A stretch of 20,495 bases of DNA from JAAYAY01 sp964429355 (lineage in GTDB: Bacteria; Planctomycetota; Planctomycetia; Pirellulales; Thermoguttaceae). The notes below the pieces were generated by a model, which had not been told where the DNA came from, did no database searches, and worked only from the letters and a program-made list of their open reading frames with translations. The position numbers and the translations under genes were made by a program. Position 1 is the first letter of the stretch, and every line of letters starts with the position of its first letter. The DNA is taken from assembly GCA_964429355.1 (NCBI GenBank), contig CAYSCH010000145.1, positions 1 through 20,495 on the forward strand. Direction: 5' to 3'. Shown here piece after piece: positions 18,437 to 20,495 of this stretch.

Positions 18437-20088
18437 CTATCTTCCCCCGTCCGAACGTGCCAGATTCACCAGCATTGCCTCATCGCCCATCAACACCAGG
18501 TGATGTCGTGGCCGAGAAAACGCGACATAGCACAGAGCGTGCCAGTGGTCGGCATCGCCCGGCATCTCGTCATCTAACTCAACGACAATCACGGCCGGTC
18601 TTTCCAGTCCTTTGAACTGGTCGATACTTGTGAACTGAATGGCTCGCGATTTCTGAGCCGGCTCCGTCACGACAAGTTGCAGATTCCCCGACAACTTGAT
18701 CCGTGTGAGCGCCGACTGGTCGAGTCTTCGAGGCGTCAGGACTATGAGGTCCTCAGGCCGCAGCCGTTCCACATTGAGCAGTCTATTGATCGTCTTGCCA
18801 AGTAACTGCTGAAATTCATACTCCGAGGAATACTTGACCTTCTCAACATTTCGACCCGCCGGCCCCCTCGCTGTGATTGGCACCTCGCCGCGGTAATGGT
18901 CTCGAAGCATCGCGCAGATCGCCTGCGTGTTTCTGACGTTCTCTTCCAGCGGATACTCGGTCATGCCATCTGGCAAGACTCCGCCGCCCGAGAAGAGCGA
19001 TTGATGGGTGTCGTGGAACACATAGAAAACACTCTCCTTGCCTTCCCGCAGACAGCCCTCTAACGCGAGCCACCAGTCGGAATTCAGATCCTGGCCCTCA
19101 TCGACGACAATGGCGTCGTACGGTCGCTCATCCGACTCAGCGATGGCATCAAACAGCGTAAGCGGGTCGTTCCCAGCACCGCGGGTTTGACGGTTGGCCA
19201 GTTCCTCAACGGTTAGTACATCGAGGCTAGGCGTGTCCCCGATCAGGGCTTTCAGAAATGCGGCCAAGGGTTTTGTGTAACATGCGAGGAGCGTGTCGAA
19301 GCCTTCGGCTGCGAGTCGGCGGGCTTTCTCCACAGCAAGGAATGTCTTACCAGACCCGGCAGCCCCTCCGATGGCCGCTCGTCGTACCTTTTTGAGTAGC
19401 GATAGGACCATCATTTGCGATTCCGTCAGCCGGATCATTTGCTGATGCTCGTCAGCCGACAAGACGGCGAGCGGATTCGGCAGTTCCACACTCCGCGCGA
19501 TCAAGCGCGTCAGCTCAGAGACAATCAGTTCGCCATGTTCAAATGACGTACCATCCCGGCCGTGGCTGAAGTCCAGAATCTCTTCGATGCGCCGCTGGAG
19601 CTGGTTGAGGTCATCTGAACCGATGACGATTTCTGGAGGCGACTCGGGCGTGACCGCTTGCTGAGGTCGCGCGCTGCCGGGAAAACACACGCAGTGCGAA
19701 AGCTGAATCCATTTGCCTCGCAGCGATGGCAAGGATCTCAGCTTGTTCAGAAGCCCGTACTTGCTCGATCGGACCTGGGCGAACGGAGCGATCTCGTGGT
19801 CTTCCTCGTCTCGATCCGTGCTGATCCATCGTTGGGATGGTCCATCGAAGCGAATGCGCCCTCCCTTTACCTCGATAAGCANNNNNNNNNNATGAAATCA
19901 ATCTGCCCGTCACGTGGGGCCTGGTCAGGATGGGTGAGTCCCAGCCAAGCGACGTCGTAGAAAACGGTCCATCCGAAGCCGAGTTGATCCCTCAGCAGTT
20001 CGTACATGCGGAGTTCGGCTGACAGCTTCGGATTCTGCCGAACCTGTTGAGGAAGTGCCTCGGGATAGATCTTGCAGGATGGTGCCAT
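18437..20088 (-). CDS. NERD nuclease-UvrD-like superfamily 1 helicase fusion
   Basis: About 555 residues once the gap is closed. The N-terminal part is a NERD (nuclease-related) domain: AELRMYELLRDQL, FYDVAWLG, DGQIDF (60-65), the gap, then LIEVKGGRI, giving the D...ExK pattern of PD-(D/E)XK-like nucleases. The C-terminal part is a UvrD/PcrA-like helicase: GGAAGSGKT (Walker A, codons near 19345-19370), VVDEGQDLNSDWW (motif II), LEENVRNTQAIC (motif IV) and YVAFSRPRHHLVLMG (motif VI). It is short for UvrD, with reduced inserted subdomains, which is usual for NERD-helicases. Nhi, a staphylococcal anti-phage nuclease-helicase, has a comparable nuclease-helicase combination. It starts 2 bases after the 113-residue gene. 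The apparent frameshift at 19882-19891 is explained by the N-run: the two halves join if the gap is 2 modulo 3. Confidence 0.9.
19882..19891. other. Assembly gap inside the NERD domain
   Basis: A run of ten N between GQIDF-ATN and NTG-LIEVKGG. A typical NERD domain has about ten residues between the DF and the residue before LEVK, which predicts a true gap near 26 bases. This satisfies the required 2 modulo 3. The placeholder hides a short conserved strand-turn of the nuclease core. Confidence 0.85.
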
Positions 20089-20090
20089 GC

Positions 20091-20432
20091 TTACTCCAGA
20101 CTATCGTCCTCGTGTGGACTGAAAGGGCCTGTAGCAAACTGTCGCGTCAACAACGGGATGCCCGTCGTCTGCCACCATTCGGGGCTGATGTGGCCGCTGG
20201 ACATTCCGCCAGCCTGGTACCGGTCTACAGAGACAGGGGCGTCGCTGCGAAGGTCGCTGCCGGTAAGTTCCCGGATCAGCGTCTTGATTTGGCGGGCGAA
20301 TTCATCTCGTGTTTCAGGAATGCCCGCAGTGCGGAAATGCTCGCGGAGTTCGTTCCACAAGAACGGATCGCCGCGCAGGCCCCACTGCCGGGGCTTCCTG
20401 AAGATGGACTGGATGCGGTCGGTCGAGCTCAC
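20091..20432 (-). CDS. Conserved hypothetical small protein, 113 aa
   Basis: A 113-residue protein that starts at a GTG (20432) behind a strong AGGAGG site and overlaps the stop of the previous gene (GTGA). Features: RKPRQWGLRGDPFLWNELRE near the N-terminus, a helical FARQIKTLIRELTGSDL and VDRYQAGGMSSGHISPEWW, then IPLLTRQF. The GLRGDPxLW and GGMSSGxxSxxWW elements look like those of a conserved uncharacterised family I have a sense of but cannot name. No catalytic pattern, membrane segment or DNA-binding helix-turn-helix is obvious. It lies 2 bases before the NERD-helicase and is clearly in the same operon, so an accessory or adaptor role is possible but unproven. Confidence 0.8.
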   Translation of the reverse strand: MSSTDRIQSIFRKPRQWGLRGDPFLWNELREHFRTAGIPETRDEFARQIKTLIRELTGSDLRSDAPVSVDRYQAGGMSSGHISPEWWQTTGIPLLTRQFATGPFSPHEDDSLE

Positions 20433-20495
20433 GATCGGTCCTCCTCCTTCGGCCGATGAATATGCACCGGCCAGTTATTCGGGTCCCACTGGGCC
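20429..20495 (-). CDS. 3' end of an upstream operon gene (partial)
   Basis: The last 21 codons of a gene that enters from the right edge: AQWDPNNWPVHIHRPKEEDR followed by S and a stop. The TGA overlaps the GTG of the 113-residue gene (GTGA), the same coupling seen elsewhere in the operon, which argues that it is real. Only a charged C-terminal tail after WDPNNWPVHIH is visible and no family can be given. The operon therefore begins outside the window. Confidence 0.6.
   Translation of the reverse strand, partial: AQWDPNNWPVHIHRPKEEDRS
20441..20448 (-). promoter_or_regulatory. Strong ribosome binding site of the 113-aa gene
   Basis: An AGGAGG-rich stretch 8-10 bases before the GTG at 20432, inside the 3' end of the preceding gene. 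It supports the GTG start despite the rare start codon. Confidence 0.65.

Noticed and set aside
1..20495. CRISPR array, tRNA, rRNA, insertion sequence or integrase
   Set aside because: No regularly spaced repeats, no tRNA-like arms, no transposase or recombinase motifs and no terminal inverted repeats were seen on either strand. Weak or distant examples could be missed by eye.

Overview
The window looks like part of a genome assembled from short reads (three runs of exactly ten N) from a high-GC bacterium, most likely a planctomycete. The best pointer is the gene remnant at the left edge. It joins a degenerate methyltransferase-like domain to a PQQ-type beta-propeller and ends in a Cys-containing tail, an arrangement I associate with Planctomycetes. 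Every supported gene lies on the minus strand, so transcription runs from right to left.

From right to left (5' to 3'), the window opens with the 3' end of an unidentified gene, then a 113-residue conserved hypothetical. Next is a NERD-nuclease/UvrD-like helicase fusion, then a 956-residue protein without recognisable motifs, then a 1732-residue DEAD/DEAH helicase with a C-terminal DUF1998-type zinc module. The last two resemble DruH and DruE of the anti-phage system Druantia type III. After a 133-base gap comes a second module: a 457-residue unknown protein, a phospholipase D-like (PLD) protein, a SNF2-type helicase and an ADP-ribosylglycohydrolase. The first three of these are joined by ATGA overlaps. 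Unknown protein + PLD + SNF2 helicase resembles the Azaca-type layout as I remember it. The helicase/DruH block (about 10.3-18.4 kb) has visibly lower GC (about 50-55% in sampled lines) than the PLD/SNF2 block (mostly above 60%), which suggests two modules of different origin placed in tandem.

Left of the glycohydrolase (below 2.25 kb) lies a scar of broken genes. It holds a 40-codon stub resembling the start of a phosphatase-like protein, the signal peptide and first repeats of an ankyrin protein, and the 3' two-thirds of a methyltransferase/PQQ-propeller gene joined to it out of frame. This looks like the edge of the island, formed by deletion or recombination.

Working model, by inference: a composite defence island with three large helicases, a NERD nuclease and a PLD-type putative nuclease, closed by an enzyme that removes ADP-ribose. 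No transposase, integrase, tRNA, rRNA or CRISPR array was seen. The promoter of the operon is probably beyond the right edge.
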